DNA of 64,000 nt, taken from Rhodococcus sp. KBS0724 (GTDB taxonomy: Bacteria; Actinomycetota; Actinomycetes; Mycobacteriales; Mycobacteriaceae). The stretch covers positions 2,390,001-2,454,000 of the forward strand of contig NZ_VCBX02000001.1 of the NCBI RefSeq assembly GCF_005938745.2, read 5' to 3'. Shown piece by piece: positions 48,741-61,664 of the stretch. Made by a program: the position numbers and the translations under genes. Position 1 is the first letter of the stretch. Each line of letters begins with the position of its first letter. The notes below the pieces were generated by a model. It made no database searches. It was not told the origin of the DNA and saw only the letters and a program-made list of their open reading frames with translations.

Positions 48741-49526
48741 ATGACGAGCGACAATACAGTTTCAGCCGCTGGCGGCGAGGGCAATCACGACACGCTCCTC
48801 GCCGCTATCGGCGTCGATATAGAGCCTGGCCTCTTGACGCTGGCTCTCACCCACCGCTCGTACGCCTACGAGAACGGTGGCCTGCCGACGAACGAGCGCC
48901 TCGAGTTTCTCGGGGATTCCGTTCTCGGTCTCACCGTTACCGAAAATCTTTACCTGTCACACCCCACCAAATCCGAGGGTGACCTCGCCAAGATTCGTGC
49001 GAGCGTAGTCAACATGCACGCTCTGGCCGAGGTTGCGCGGACTCTGGGTGAAGGTGGACTCGGAGCGCATCTGCTTCTGGGCAAGGGCGAGGAAATGACG
49101 GGTGGCCGTGACAAGCCGTCCATCCTTGCCGACGGCATGGAATCCATTCTGGGTGCCATCCACTTGCAGCACGGAATCGATACCGCGCGCCGTGTGGTCC
49201 TCGATCTGTTCGACGATCTTCTGACCCGTGCTCCGCTTCTGGGTGCCGGTTTGGACTGGAAGACCAGTCTGCAGGAGTTGACCGCAGAACACAGTGCCGG
49301 CGTTCCCGTGTACGAGATCACGGCCACCGGCCCCGATCACGACAAGGAATTCACTGCCACTGTGCTTATCAGCGGCAATCCCTTGGGCGTCGGCGTCGGT
49401 CGGTCCAAGAAGGAAGCCGAGCAGAAGGCAGCAAGCACGGCATGGAAAGCGATGTCGGAGAAGGCTTCCGAGGACGCTGCTGTCGCCGAGAACGCTGCCG
49501 ATGCTCCTGTCGATCTGGCCGGCTGA
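48741..49526 (+). CDS. rnc: ribonuclease III
   Basis: 261 aa; cleaves double-stranded RNA in rRNA and mRNA processing. Signature [14 protein letters not shown], second metal site Asp/Glu in [13 protein letters not shown], and a C-terminal dsRBD ([29 protein letters not shown] end). A short Ala/Asp-rich tail follows. Nineteen bases after rpmF. Confidence 0.95.
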   Translation: MTSDNTVSAAGGEGNHDTLLAAIGVDIEPGLLTLALTHRSYAYENGGLPTNERLEFLGDSVLGLTVTENLYLSHPTKSEGDLAKIRASVVNMHALAEVARTLGEGGLGAHLLLGKGEEMTGGRDKPSILADGMESILGAIHLQHGIDTARRVVLDLFDDLLTRAPLLGAGLDWKTSLQELTAEHSAGVPVYEITATGPDHDKEFTATVLISGNPLGVGVGRSKKEAEQKAASTAWKAMSEKASEDAAVAENAADAPVDLAG

Positions 49527-49535
49527 GTTCTTCTC

Positions 49536-50408
49536 TTGCCTGAACTTCCCGAAGTCGAAGTCGTTCGCCGCGGCCTACAGTCTCACGCTGTAGGTGCGGC
49601 GATCGAGGCTGTCGAAGTTCTCCATCCTCGCGCCATTCGCCGCCATGTTCTCGGGTCGGATGATCTGATCGGGCAATTGACGGGTCAGACCATCGCCTCG
49701 GCCGAGCGCCGCGGCAAATACCTGTGGCTGGTTCTCGAACCTGCCGGTGTCGGTGTGGTGGTTCACCTGGGAATGAGCGGGCAGATGCTCGTTCAGCCGC
49801 CCACCGTGGACTGGGAAAAGCACCTACGTATCCGACTGGCTCTGGATTCCGGAGCCGATCTTCGGTTCGTCGATCAGCGCACCTTCGGTGGCTGGTCGAT
49901 TTCGCCGTTGGTGGAGGTTGACGGGACCCTGCTGCCGGAGTCGGTGGCGCACATCGCGCGTGACCCGATGGACGAGGCCTTCGATCTCGAATCGGTGGTG
50001 AGCGTTCTGCGCGGCAAGCACAGCGAAATCAAACGCGCACTACTCGATCAAACCGTCGTCTCCGGAATCGGCAACATCTATGCCGACGAATCACTGTGGC
50101 GGGCAAAGGTTCACGGCAACAGAATTGCCGAGACCCTGACAAAGCCGAAATTGCGTGAACTCGTGACGGCAGCCCGCAGTGTCATGGGCGAGGCACTCGA
50201 GCAGGGCGGTACGTCCTTCGATGCGTTGTACGTCAACGTCAACGGAGAGTCCGGCTATTTCGATCGTTCACTCTCCGCCTACGGTCAGGAAAACCTGCCG
50301 TGCCCGCGGTGCGGTGCGCCCATCCGGCGTGAGAAGTTCATGAACCGATCGTCGTTCAGTTGCCCGCGTTGCCAACCGGCACCCAGGTCGCGGCGAAACG
50401 TAGCGTAG
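49536..50408 (+). CDS. mutM: formamidopyrimidine-DNA glycosylase
   Basis: 290-aa bifunctional glycosylase/AP lyase for 8-oxoguanine. The TTG start at 49536 is fixed by chemistry: the mature protein must begin PELPEVE, Pro2 being the nucleophile and Glu3 catalytic. Lys61 (RRGKYLWL) and the C-terminal zinc finger ([16 protein letters not shown]) complete the active enzyme. Ten bases after rnc, as in mycobacteria. Confidence 0.96.
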   Translation: MPELPEVEVVRRGLQSHAVGAAIEAVEVLHPRAIRRHVLGSDDLIGQLTGQTIASAERRGKYLWLVLEPAGVGVVVHLGMSGQMLVQPPTVDWEKHLRIRLALDSGADLRFVDQRTFGGWSISPLVEVDGTLLPESVAHIARDPMDEAFDLESVVSVLRGKHSEIKRALLDQTVVSGIGNIYADESLWRAKVHGNRIAETLTKPKLRELVTAARSVMGEALEQGGTSFDALYVNVNGESGYFDRSLSAYGQENLPCPRCGAPIRREKFMNRSSFSCPRCQPAPRSRRNVA

Positions 50409-50450
50409 GTCGTCGCACCCGCCACGACAGGGTGGTGGCAAGATTGCGGC

Positions 50451-50894
50451 ATGGCTGAACAGACTGCTGACAACGCACCTGCACACACCGAACTCTGGGT
50501 CGAACGTACCGGCACCCGCCTCTACACCGGCAAGAGTTCGCGGGGCGCCGAAGTTCTCATCGGATCGGAATCGGTACCGGGTGTTTTCACACCGGGTGAA
50601 CTTCTCAAGATCGCTTTGGCAGCCTGCTCGGGAATGAGTTCGGATTTCCCGATTTCGCGCCGCCTCGGCGACAACTACGACGCGACCATTCGTGTCTCGG
50701 GAACCGCTGACCGCGAGAACGAGGTGTACCCGCAATTGGACGAGGTACTCGAACTCGACCTCAGTGAACTCGATGCCGATGCCCAGCAGCGGTTGATCAC
50801 GTTGATCGAACGGTCCGTCGACAAGGTCTGCACGGTGGGACGCACCCTCAAAGCCGGTACCAAGGTCACGTTGACCATCGATACGGACGCCTGA
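50451..50894 (+). CDS. OsmC family protein
   Basis: 147-aa OsmC/Ohr-fold protein, Rv2923c-like. The two peroxidatic-type cysteines are visible in ALAACSGMSSDF (about C59) and VDKVCTVGRTLKAG (about C126). The exact peroxide substrate is unknown. It overlaps the next gene by one base. Confidence 0.88.
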   Translation: MAEQTADNAPAHTELWVERTGTRLYTGKSSRGAEVLIGSESVPGVFTPGELLKIALAACSGMSSDFPISRRLGDNYDATIRVSGTADRENEVYPQLDEVLELDLSELDADAQQRLITLIERSVDKVCTVGRTLKAGTKVTLTIDTDA

Positions 50895-51805
50895 TGCTCC
50901 GCGCCGGCAGTGTTGTCGCTGCGCTGGTACTCGGTTGTGCTGTAGCAGTGTCCACTCCGGCGGCCGCCGCCGTCGATGGTTGCGGTGAGTGGACGTCGAC
51001 GCTCGTGACTTCCGGCGCGGGAATGCTCGAAAATCTGGAGTTCGACGGAGCCGGATCGATGGTGTTGTCGCAGTCCGCCCCCGTCGGTCCGGGATCGCTG
51101 CTGACCGTTGCGCCGGACGGAAGTCGAAAGACTCTGGTGAGTAATGTGAACGGCCCTGGTGGGCTGGTTGCCCAAGACGGCGCCGTGTACTTCACCACCG
51201 GAAACTCTGCAGTCTCAGGACTGTTCGGGATCGCCGACGGAACTGTGGGCCGAGTCGACGTTGCGGACGGGTCGGTGACGAAGATCGCCGACGGCCTGGT
51301 GATGCCCAATGGCCTTGTGCCGCTGGACGGCAATCGATTCCTGACGACGCGCACCCTGACAAGACCTGGGTTGACTGTGATGGGCAGTGACGGTTCGACG
51401 ACCCTGGTGCGCGAGGACTTGGGAACCGTCGACGGGTTGACCCGATCGGGGCAGAATATTTTTGTGACAACAACATTCGATCTCACCACGGCAATTCACA
51501 TCCTCGATGCCGACGATCTGGGCGGCGCTGTGCGAACCATTGCGTTGCCGGGGTTCGGTCCTGCGAACATGGCCGACGACTTGACTGTCGGACCGGACGG
51601 AGCGCTGTACGTGGCGTTCAACGCCGGTGGCAAGGTTGTGCGGGTTGATCCGGAGTGGGGAACCTCCTGTGAGATTGCTTCCAGTTTGCCGTTGACCTCG
51701 GCGGTCAAGTTCGGGGCGGGGCCGGGGTGGGATCCGAATGCGCTGTACACCACCAGTTTCCTGGGTGACGTGCACAAACTGGAGCGGGTCGGCGGCGTGT
51801 CATGA
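50894..51805 (+). CDS. secreted SMP-30/gluconolactonase-like beta-propeller protein
   Basis: 303 aa with a clear Sec signal peptide (hydrophobic core VVAALVLGCAVAVS, cleavage after TPAAAA). The mature part has repeated propeller-blade motifs: VAPDGSRKTLVS, VADGSVTKIADGLVMPNGLVPLDG, MGSDGSTTLVRED and VGPDGALYVAFNAGG. Its substrate is unknown. It is translationally coupled on both sides (one-base overlap with the OsmC gene, four-base overlap with acyP). I do not recall an equivalent at this spot in M. tuberculosis, so it may be an insertion. Confidence 0.78.
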   Translation: MLRAGSVVAALVLGCAVAVSTPAAAAVDGCGEWTSTLVTSGAGMLENLEFDGAGSMVLSQSAPVGPGSLLTVAPDGSRKTLVSNVNGPGGLVAQDGAVYFTTGNSAVSGLFGIADGTVGRVDVADGSVTKIADGLVMPNGLVPLDGNRFLTTRTLTRPGLTVMGSDGSTTLVREDLGTVDGLTRSGQNIFVTTTFDLTTAIHILDADDLGGAVRTIALPGFGPANMADDLTVGPDGALYVAFNAGGKVVRVDPEWGTSCEIASSLPLTSAVKFGAGPGWDPNALYTTSFLGDVHKLERVGGVS

Positions 51806-52080
51806 GTGATCCGGTGCGGTTGACGGCGTGGGTGCACGGCTTCGTCCAAGGTGTCGGGTTCCGGTGGTGGACCCGGGCGCGCGCTTTGGAATTGGGGCTG
51901 GTGGGATACGCGTCGAATCAACGCGACGGTCGGGTACTCGTTGTCGCTGAGGGTGATCGGGAGTCGCTGGAAAGGTTGCTCGAACTGTTGCGCTCGGGCA
52001 CCACGCCGGGAAGCGTAGACCTGGTTGTCGACAGTTGGGACGCCGCGCGGGGAGACCTGTCCGGGTTCGTCGAACGCTGA
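51802..52080 (+). CDS. acyP: acylphosphatase
   Basis: 92 aa; hydrolyses acyl phosphates. The family signature [18 protein letters not shown] contains the catalytic Arg, and [13 protein letters not shown] the catalytic Asn. ATG 51802 overlaps the preceding stop. Ends 25 bases before smc. Confidence 0.94.
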   Translation: MSDPVRLTAWVHGFVQGVGFRWWTRARALELGLVGYASNQRDGRVLVVAEGDRESLERLLELLRSGTTPGSVDLVVDSWDAARGDLSGFVER

Positions 52081-52092
52081 CCGCGATGACGG

Positions 52093-52098
52093 TAAAGT
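52093..52098 (+). promoter_or_regulatory. -10 element implying a leaderless smc transcript
   Basis: TAAAGT ends seven bases before ATG 52106 and no Shine-Dalgarno site is visible. Confidence 0.5.
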
Positions 52099-52105
52099 TC
52101 TCCGC

Positions 52106-55100
52106 ATGCATCTCAAGAGTCTGACGCTCAAAGGCTTCAAGTCTTTTGCGTCGGCAACGACTCTGCGATTCGAACCCGGCATCACCTGCGTGGTCGGTCC
52201 TAACGGTTCCGGAAAATCGAATGTCGTCGACGCGCTGTCCTGGGTCATGGGTGAGCAGGGCGCCAAGGCGCTGCGCGGCGGAAAAATGGAAGACGTCATC
52301 TTTGCCGGAACCTCCGGCCGGGCACCGCTCGGCCGCGCCGAAGTGACGTTGACCATCGACAACTCCGACGGCGCTCTTCCGATCGACTACACCGAGGTCT
52401 CGATCACGCGGCGGATGTTTCGCGACGGCGCCGGGGAATACGAGATCAACGGCTCGTCGTGCCGGTTGATGGATGTGCAGGAGTTGCTCAGCGACTCCGG
52501 TATCGGCCGTGAAATGCACGTCATCGTCGGCCAGGGCAGGCTTGCGGCGATTCTGGAATCGCGGCCGGAGGATCGCCGCGCATTCATCGAGGAAGCTGCC
52601 GGCGTGCTGAAACACCGGCGACGCAAGGAAAAAGCGGTACGCAAACTCGATTCCATGCAGGCAAACCTCGCCCGGTTGAGCGATCTCACCGCGGAATTGC
52701 GACGCCAACTCAAACCGCTCGGGCGTCAGGCCGAGGTTGCGCGGCGCGCGCAGACCGTGCAGGCAGATCTGCGCGACGCCAAGATGCGTTTGGCCGCAGA
52801 CGATCTCGTGACTCGGCGCAACGACCTTCAGGATCAAGCGCAGGACGAGAAGGCTGCGCGTGAGCAACACAATCAGGTGGCCGCCGCACTCGACGAAGCC
52901 AACCTCGAACTCGGACGCCAAGAACAGGCGCTGGCCCGACTGACGCCCGGCGCAGAAGCTGCGGCGCAGAGCTGGTTCCAATTGTCGGCGCTGGCGGAAC
53001 GAGTCAATGCCACAGTGCGTATCGCACGTGAGCGTGCACGTCACCTCGACACCGAACCGATTGGCGCGCGTGGCCAGGATCCGGACGAGATGGAGGCGCG
53101 TGCCGAGCGAATGGCAGCCGAGGAAGCCGAGCTGATCGAAGGCGTCGAGATTGCTCGTGCTGCAGCCGAAGCTGCCCGTGAACAGTTGGCCGCCACGGAA
53201 GACGCTGCAGCAGAAGCGGAACGGGCACACATGGCCGAGGTGCGCGCTGTTGCCGATCGCCGCGAGGGGCTCGCTCGACTGTCCGGGCAGGTAGACACCC
53301 TGCGCACGCGCGTCGAATCCGCGGATGCCGACGTTGCGCGGCTCACCGAATCCATCGAGGAATCACGCCGACGCGGAACCGACGCGGAAGCCGAATTCGA
53401 GACCGTGCAGGAGAGCATCGGCGACCTCGACGCCGGCGAAGTCGGTCTCGACACCAACCACGAGCGCGCCGTCGAGGCTCTCGCGATCATCAATGCGCGG
53501 GTTGACGAGTTGCGCGCCGAGGAGAAGTCGAGCGGCCAGCGCATCGCGTCGTTGAGCGCTCGGATCGAGGCGCTCTCGATCGGGTTGGCCCGCAAGGACG
53601 GCGCCGGCTGGCTACTGGAGCACCACGACGGCGTCACCGGCGCGCTGGCCGACATGATCCGCGTGACACCGGGCTACGAGAGTGCAATTGCCGCAGCGAT
53701 GGGCCCGGCCGCGGACGCTGTTGTCGCGCAGTCGAATGATGTCGCACGATCTGCGGTGTCGGCGTTGGCCGAGCACGACGGCGGGCAGGCGGCATTGATC
53801 GTCCACGGGCACGCCGGCGTGCCCGCTCCGGTCGACCTGGGTCCGGGTATTCGCCGGGCCGTCGACGTCATCGAGTGCGCCGACGAACTGCGAGCCGGAC
53901 TCAACGCGCTTCTGGGCGACGTGGTTCTGGTCGATACCGTCGACGAGGCGATGCGAGTTGTGTCCGAGCACAGCATGATTCGGGCCGTAGACAGATCCGG
54001 GAACCTGCACGGCCGGGGGTGGTTCGTCGGCGGTTCCGATCGACAGCCGAGCACGCTGGAAACCCAAGCGTCCATTGATGCGTCCGCAGCCGAACTCACG
54101 CTGACACAACTGCGGGCCGAGGAGTTGGACGCAGGGTTGGCCGGCGCGCTGGCCGAACAGGCAGCCCGGCAGGAAACTGCAGAACAGACTCTTGCCGCCC
54201 TCAACGAATCCGATGCGGCGATCTCCGCGATCTACGAACAGTTGGGCAGACTCGGTCAGGCGGTGCGCGTCGCACACGAAGAATCGGAGCGACTGACGTT
54301 GCACCGTAGTCGCGCCGAAGCGCGTCGAGTCGAATCTCTCACTGCGCTGACCGAACTGGAAGAACGTCTTCGACGCGTGGAGGACACCGGCGGGTTCGAA
54401 GCCGGAGAACCGGAATCGACTACCGCCGACCGCGACATGGCGGCGGCAGCGCTCGCGGAAGTGCGTATCGTCGAAATGGATGCGCGACTCACCGTGCGGA
54501 CTGCCGAGGAACGCGCCGAATCCGTTCGCGGAAAAGCAGATTCGCTGCGCCGCGCTGCGGCCGCAGAACGCGAAGCGAGGGTGCGCGCAGAACAAGCCTT
54601 ACGGGCACGCGCCCACGCGGCCGCAGTTGCGGCGGCAGTTGCAGAATCAGGTGTGCGGGTCGCAAGCGAACTCGAAACCGTCGTGGCGTCGGCGGTGGCT
54701 CACCGTGACGACCTGGCGCGCGCCCGCACCGAATGCGTCGCCAAGCTCGACCAGGTCCGTGAGATCGTCAAGGCGCTGAACGGGCAGCTCGCGTCGTTGA
54801 CCGATGCCGTGCACCGCGACGAAGTTGCCAAGGCACAGGCAGCACTTCGCATCGAGCAACTGGAAGAGTCCATTCTCGATCAGTACGGAATCGGACTTGA
54901 CGATCTGGTCGCCGAGTACGGCCCCGACGTCGAACTGCCGCCGACCGCCCTCGAGTTGGCGGAGTACGAAGACGCCAAGGCCCGCGGCGAGCAGGTCACG
55001 GCTCCGGCGCCCGCTCCGTACGACCGCGCCACACAGGAGCGTCGGGCCAAGCGGGCCGAGAAAGACCTTGCGACTCTCGGCAAGGTCAATCCGTTGGCGC

Positions 55101-55690
55101 TCGAAGAATTTGCCGCCCTCGAAGAGCGGTACACCTTTCTTTCCACCCAACTCGAAGACGTCAAAACCGCGCGCAAGGACCTCCTCGCGGTGGTCGCCGA
55201 CGTCGACGCCCGGATCTTGCAGGTGTTCACCGAGGCGTACACCGACGTCGCCCGTGAGTTTGTCGGTGTATTCGAGACGCTGTTCCCCGGCGGCGAAGGC
55301 CGACTCGTTCTCACCGACCCGTCCGACATGCTCACCACCGGCATCGAGGTCGAAGCGCGACCACCGGGAAAGAAAGTCAAACGGCTCTCCTTGCTCTCGG
55401 GTGGGGAGAAATCCTTGACAGCGGTGGCCATGCTCGTCGCGATTTTCCGGGCCCGGCCGTCACCGTTCTACGTCATGGACGAAGTGGAAGCCGCACTCGA
55501 CGACACCAACCTGCGCCGCCTCATCGGGCTCTTCGAGCAGTTGCGGGAAAAATCGCAGCTGATCGTGATCACGCACCAGAAACCCACCATGGAGATCGCG
55601 GATGCTCTGTACGGAGTGAGCATGCGCGGAGACGGTATTACGACGGTCATTTCCCAGCGATTGCGCGGGCAAGACCTCGCCGTTCGGTAA
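52106..55690 (+). CDS. smc: chromosome segregation protein SMC
   Basis: 1194-aa condensin ATPase. Head N-half with Walker [22 protein letters not shown], first long coiled coil (about 160-500), hinge (about 505-650; [20 protein letters not shown]), second coiled coil, and head C-half with signature [18 protein letters not shown] and Walker [14 protein letters not shown]. The length is typical. ATG 52106 begins [14 protein letters not shown], the usual SMC start. Confidence 0.96.
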   Translation: MHLKSLTLKGFKSFASATTLRFEPGITCVVGPNGSGKSNVVDALSWVMGEQGAKALRGGKMEDVIFAGTSGRAPLGRAEVTLTIDNSDGALPIDYTEVSITRRMFRDGAGEYEINGSSCRLMDVQELLSDSGIGREMHVIVGQGRLAAILESRPEDRRAFIEEAAGVLKHRRRKEKAVRKLDSMQANLARLSDLTAELRRQLKPLGRQAEVARRAQTVQADLRDAKMRLAADDLVTRRNDLQDQAQDEKAAREQHNQVAAALDEANLELGRQEQALARLTPGAEAAAQSWFQLSALAERVNATVRIARERARHLDTEPIGARGQDPDEMEARAERMAAEEAELIEGVEIARAAAEAAREQLAATEDAAAEAERAHMAEVRAVADRREGLARLSGQVDTLRTRVESADADVARLTESIEESRRRGTDAEAEFETVQESIGDLDAGEVGLDTNHERAVEALAIINARVDELRAEEKSSGQRIASLSARIEALSIGLARKDGAGWLLEHHDGVTGALADMIRVTPGYESAIAAAMGPAADAVVAQSNDVARSAVSALAEHDGGQAALIVHGHAGVPAPVDLGPGIRRAVDVIECADELRAGLNALLGDVVLVDTVDEAMRVVSEHSMIRAVDRSGNLHGRGWFVGGSDRQPSTLETQASIDASAAELTLTQLRAEELDAGLAGALAEQAARQETAEQTLAALNESDAAISAIYEQLGRLGQAVRVAHEESERLTLHRSRAEARRVESLTALTELEERLRRVEDTGGFEAGEPESTTADRDMAAAALAEVRIVEMDARLTVRTAEERAESVRGKADSLRRAAAAEREARVRAEQALRARAHAAAVAAAVAESGVRVASELETVVASAVAHRDDLARARTECVAKLDQVREIVKALNGQLASLTDAVHRDEVAKAQAALRIEQLEESILDQYGIGLDDLVAEYGPDVELPPTALELAEYEDAKARGEQVTAPAPAPYDRATQERRAKRAEKDLATLGKVNPLALEEFAALEERYTFLSTQLEDVKTARKDLLAVVADVDARILQVFTEAYTDVAREFVGVFETLFPGGEGRLVLTDPSDMLTTGIEVEARPPGKKVKRLSLLSGGEKSLTAVAMLVAIFRARPSPFYVMDEVEAALDDTNLRRLIGLFEQLREKSQLIVITHQKPTMEIADALYGVSMRGDGITTVISQRLRGQDLAVR

Positions 55691-55732
55691 GCCTTGGTCA
55701 CTTTCTGTTGCCAGGCCTGAAACAATGAGCCG

Positions 55733-57148
55733 GTGACTACCCAGGCTTGGATCATCATCGCGGCTGTCGCGGCCGTAATACTTATTGCTCTCGTGGCGGG
55801 TTTCCTGCGCTACCGCAGCCGCCAGGTGTCGTTGAAGGCACCCGAGACGAAGCCGGAACTCGGTGCACCGGAGAAGGACAAGTCGGGCGGCTACAAAGCC
55901 GGCGGCGGGTTCAACTTCAGTGAGGGGTCAACGGCAACGGCGCCGCCACCAGCGCCGGTCCCGCCGACAAAGCCGGCTGTACCGGAAAAGCCAGTTGTCC
56001 CGGAGAAGCCGGTTGTTCCGGAACCGGCACCACCGGTTGTTGAAGAACCCGTTGTTGAAGAACCCGTTGCCGAGGAACCGGTTGTCGAAGCCCCGGTCGT
56101 CGAAGAGCCGGTCATTGAAGAACCGGTTGTCGAAGCCCCGGAACCCGTTGTCGAGACAGCTCCGGTCGAACCCGTAGTGGTTGAGCCCGCACCCGTCGAG
56201 CCCGCCCCGCGGGTTCTCGACGAGATCGAACCGACTGAAGGACGACTCGATCGCCTGCGCGGTCGCCTGTCCCGCTCACAGTCGGCCGTCGGCAAGAGCT
56301 TGCTGGGTCTGCTCGGTGGCGGCGATCTGGACGAGGATTCGTGGGAAGAGGTCGAGGACACCCTGCTGATCGCGGATCTCGGTTCTGCGACGACGGAGAA
56401 GATTGTCACCACGCTGCGGGCGCAGATGGCGGCCCGCAGTGTTCGGACCGAGGCCGAGGCACGTGCATTGCTGCGCGAGGTACTGGTCGCGGAGCTTCGT
56501 CCGGAACTGGATCGCTCGATCCGGGCACTTCCGCACGACAATCATCCGGCAGTGCTTCTTGTTGTCGGTGTGAACGGAACCGGTAAGACCACCACGACGG
56601 GCAAGCTGGCCCGTGTGTTGGTCGCAGACGGACGACGGGTACTTCTCGGTGCCGCCGATACGTTCCGCGCTGCTGCGGCCGATCAGCTGCAGACGTGGGG
56701 CGAGCGCGTCGGCGCTGACGTTGTTCGCGGTAAGGAAGGCGGCGATCCCGCTGCTATTTCCTTCGACGCCGTCACCCGTGGCATCGAGGAGGGCGTCGAC
56801 GTCGTATTGATCGACACCGCCGGCCGCTTGCACACCAAGACCGGTTTGATGGACGAGCTCGGCAAGGTCAAGCGCGTGATCGAGAAGAAGGCGTCGGTCG
56901 ACGACGTTCTGTTGGTTCTCGACGCCACCGTGGGGCAGAACGGTCTCGCTCAGGCTCGCGTGTTTGCCGAAGTCGTCGATATCACCGGTGTTGTTCTGAC
57001 CAAGTTGGACGGCACTGCAAAGGGCGGAATCGTCTTCCAGGTTCAGCATGAACTCGGGGTTCCGGTGAAGCTTGTCGGCCTCGGTGAGGGTGCTGACGAC
57101 CTGGCTCCGTTCGAACCGGGAGCGTTTGTCGACGCCCTATTGGGCTGA
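55733..57148 (+). CDS. ftsY: signal recognition particle receptor FtsY
   Basis: 471-aa SRP receptor GTPase. Unlike E. coli FtsY it has an N-terminal membrane helix (WIIIAAVAAVILIALVAGFL, residues 6-25). Next is a Pro/Glu/Val-rich linker (about residues 65-150) made of EEPVV and VPEKP units, then the NG domain: VGVNGTGKTTTTGKLA (G1), LGAADTFRAAAADQL, LIDTAGRLHTKTG (G3) and LTKLDGTAKGG (G4). GTG 55733, 42 bases after smc. Forms the SRP pathway with Ffh at 61.7 kb. Confidence 0.95.
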   Translation: MTTQAWIIIAAVAAVILIALVAGFLRYRSRQVSLKAPETKPELGAPEKDKSGGYKAGGGFNFSEGSTATAPPPAPVPPTKPAVPEKPVVPEKPVVPEPAPPVVEEPVVEEPVAEEPVVEAPVVEEPVIEEPVVEAPEPVVETAPVEPVVVEPAPVEPAPRVLDEIEPTEGRLDRLRGRLSRSQSAVGKSLLGLLGGGDLDEDSWEEVEDTLLIADLGSATTEKIVTTLRAQMAARSVRTEAEARALLREVLVAELRPELDRSIRALPHDNHPAVLLVVGVNGTGKTTTTGKLARVLVADGRRVLLGAADTFRAAAADQLQTWGERVGADVVRGKEGGDPAAISFDAVTRGIEEGVDVVLIDTAGRLHTKTGLMDELGKVKRVIEKKASVDDVLLVLDATVGQNGLAQARVFAEVVDITGVVLTKLDGTAKGGIVFQVQHELGVPVKLVGLGEGADDLAPFEPGAFVDALLG

Positions 57149-57152
57149 CTCC

Positions 57153-57196
57153 CTGTGCGCCTTTATCAACCGCGGACGGTTGATAAAGGCGCACAG
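57153..57196. repeat. dispersed palindrome, copy 2
   Basis: 20-base arms 57153-57172 and 57177-57196 with loop CGGA; the left arm begins CTGTGCGCCTTTATCAACCG. It matches copy 1 at 16061-16106 except for a compensated T/C change and the centre. It starts five bases past the ftsY stop codon. Confidence 0.9.
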
Positions 57197-57249
57197 CAGA
57201 ATCAAGAATGCCAGCACGAAACTTACTTGCAACAAAGTTGGGTAATTGG

Positions 57250-57265
57250 TTCACGTCCGCGAAAC
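57250..57265 (+). promoter_or_regulatory. candidate GlnR box upstream of amt
   Basis: TTCAC-n6-GAAAC has the spacing and half-site sequence of the actinobacterial GlnR consensus GTNAC-n6-GAAAC, with one mismatch. A second GAAAC-n6-GCAAC pair lies at 57218-57233. By eye only. Confidence 0.35.
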
Positions 57266-57350
57266 GCAAGCGCGCCACGGACGAAACACCAGCCCAGCAG
57301 TCTTCTACTCAACGACGTGCCACCCGGCACGTGCGACTAGGAGGTAGTAA

Positions 57351-58655
57351 GTGAGTACCGACGATTTGTTGGCGAACTCCGGTAACGCCGCATGGATGCT
57401 GATGGCCGCATCACTGGTTCTGCTGATGACACCGGGTGTCGCATTCTTCTACGGTGGCATGTCTCGGTCCAAGTCCGTGCTCAACATGATGATGATGTCC
57501 TTCGGTTCGATGGCCGTCATCGGTGTTATCTACGTGCTGTGGGGATGGTCCATGTCCTACGGCACCGAGAACATCGGTGGCATCTTCGCGAATCCCTTCG
57601 AGTTCTTCGGACTCAAGGACAGCATCACCGACGCGGACGGTAACTTCATTGCCGGTGCGTGGGGCTACCCCAATGTCATCGACATCGCCTTCCAGGTGAC
57701 GTTCGCCATCATCACGACCGCACTGATCAGCGGTGCGTTGGCCGAGCGCGTGAAGTTCGGCACGTGGATGCTGTTCTCGGGCATCTGGGTCACCGTTGTC
57801 TACTTCCCGCTCGCTCACATGGTGTGGGGTGGCGGACTGCTCTCGGGTTCCGAGGACGGTATTGCTGCAAAGATCTTCGGCACCACCGACGACGGTGACG
57901 GTGGCCTGGTTGCCGCAGTCCCGCCGATCGACTTCGCCGGTGGCACAGTCGTTCACATCAACGCCGGTATGGCCGCTCTGGTACTCGCTCTGATCGTCGG
58001 CAAGCGCGCCGGCTTCGGCAAGACCGCGTTCCGTCCGCACAACCTGCCGCTCGTCATGCTCGGTGCGGCTCTGCTCTGGTTCGGTTGGTTCGGCTTCAAC
58101 GCCGGTTCCGCATTCGCTGCCGACGGTTTTGCCGGTCTCGCCTGGGTCAACACCACAACCGCTACTGCTGCTGCAATCCTCGCTTGGTTGCTCACGGAGC
58201 GTATCCGTGACGGACATGCCACCAGCCTCGGTGCTGCTTCCGGTGCCGTCGCCGGCCTGGTCGCCATCACTCCGGCCGCTGGTGCACTGAACCCGGTCGG
58301 CTCGATCTTCCTGGGCGCAATCGCCGGCATTCTGTCTGCTCTCGCCGTCGGCCTGAAGTTCCGTTTCGGCTTCGACGATTCGCTCGACGTTGTCGGTGTT
58401 CACCTCGTCTCCGGCCTGTGGGGCACGATCGGTATCGGCTTCTTCGGTACGTCGACCGGTCTCTTCTACGGCGGTGACTACAAGCAGTTGGTGGTTCAGA
58501 TCGTGATTGCAGTTGTCGCTCTTGTCTTCACCGGTGTTCTCACCGCGATCATCGGCTACGCACTCAAGCCCCTCGGATGGCGTATCTCGCCCGAGGACGA
58601 GGCTCGTGGAATCGACGAGACCCAACACGCAGAGACCGCATACGACCTCGCGTGA
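57351..58655 (+). CDS. amt: ammonium transporter
   Basis: 434-aa Amt/Mep/Rh channel with 11 predicted helices. WMLMAASLVLLMTPGVAFFYGGM at the start, DFAGGTVVHINAGMAALVLALI (first pore His), and HLVSGLWGTIGIGFFG (second pore His). GTG 57351 has AGGAGG six bases upstream. Followed at once by glnK and glnD: the nitrogen-control cluster. Confidence 0.95.
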   Translation: MSTDDLLANSGNAAWMLMAASLVLLMTPGVAFFYGGMSRSKSVLNMMMMSFGSMAVIGVIYVLWGWSMSYGTENIGGIFANPFEFFGLKDSITDADGNFIAGAWGYPNVIDIAFQVTFAIITTALISGALAERVKFGTWMLFSGIWVTVVYFPLAHMVWGGGLLSGSEDGIAAKIFGTTDDGDGGLVAAVPPIDFAGGTVVHINAGMAALVLALIVGKRAGFGKTAFRPHNLPLVMLGAALLWFGWFGFNAGSAFAADGFAGLAWVNTTTATAAAILAWLLTERIRDGHATSLGAASGAVAGLVAITPAAGALNPVGSIFLGAIAGILSALAVGLKFRFGFDDSLDVVGVHLVSGLWGTIGIGFFGTSTGLFYGGDYKQLVVQIVIAVVALVFTGVLTAIIGYALKPLGWRISPEDEARGIDETQHAETAYDLA

Positions 58656-58670
58656 TCAGCACGTGATTAA

Positions 58671-61548
<2,878 letters not shown>

Positions 61549-61567
61549 CGACACGCCTGAAAGCGCT

Positions 61568-61601
61568 TACGTCCGCATCGGCTGGGATCGATGCGGACGT
61601 A
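61568..61601 (+). terminator. hairpin after glnD
   Basis: A perfect 13-bp stem (61568-61580 with 61589-61601) ends the nitrogen cluster before ffh; no T-run. Confidence 0.65.
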
Positions 61602-61664
61602 GCGGCTAGGCTGGTGCCCGAGAATATCCACGGCAAACTCGCACGACCTTCAGGAGCGCACTCG

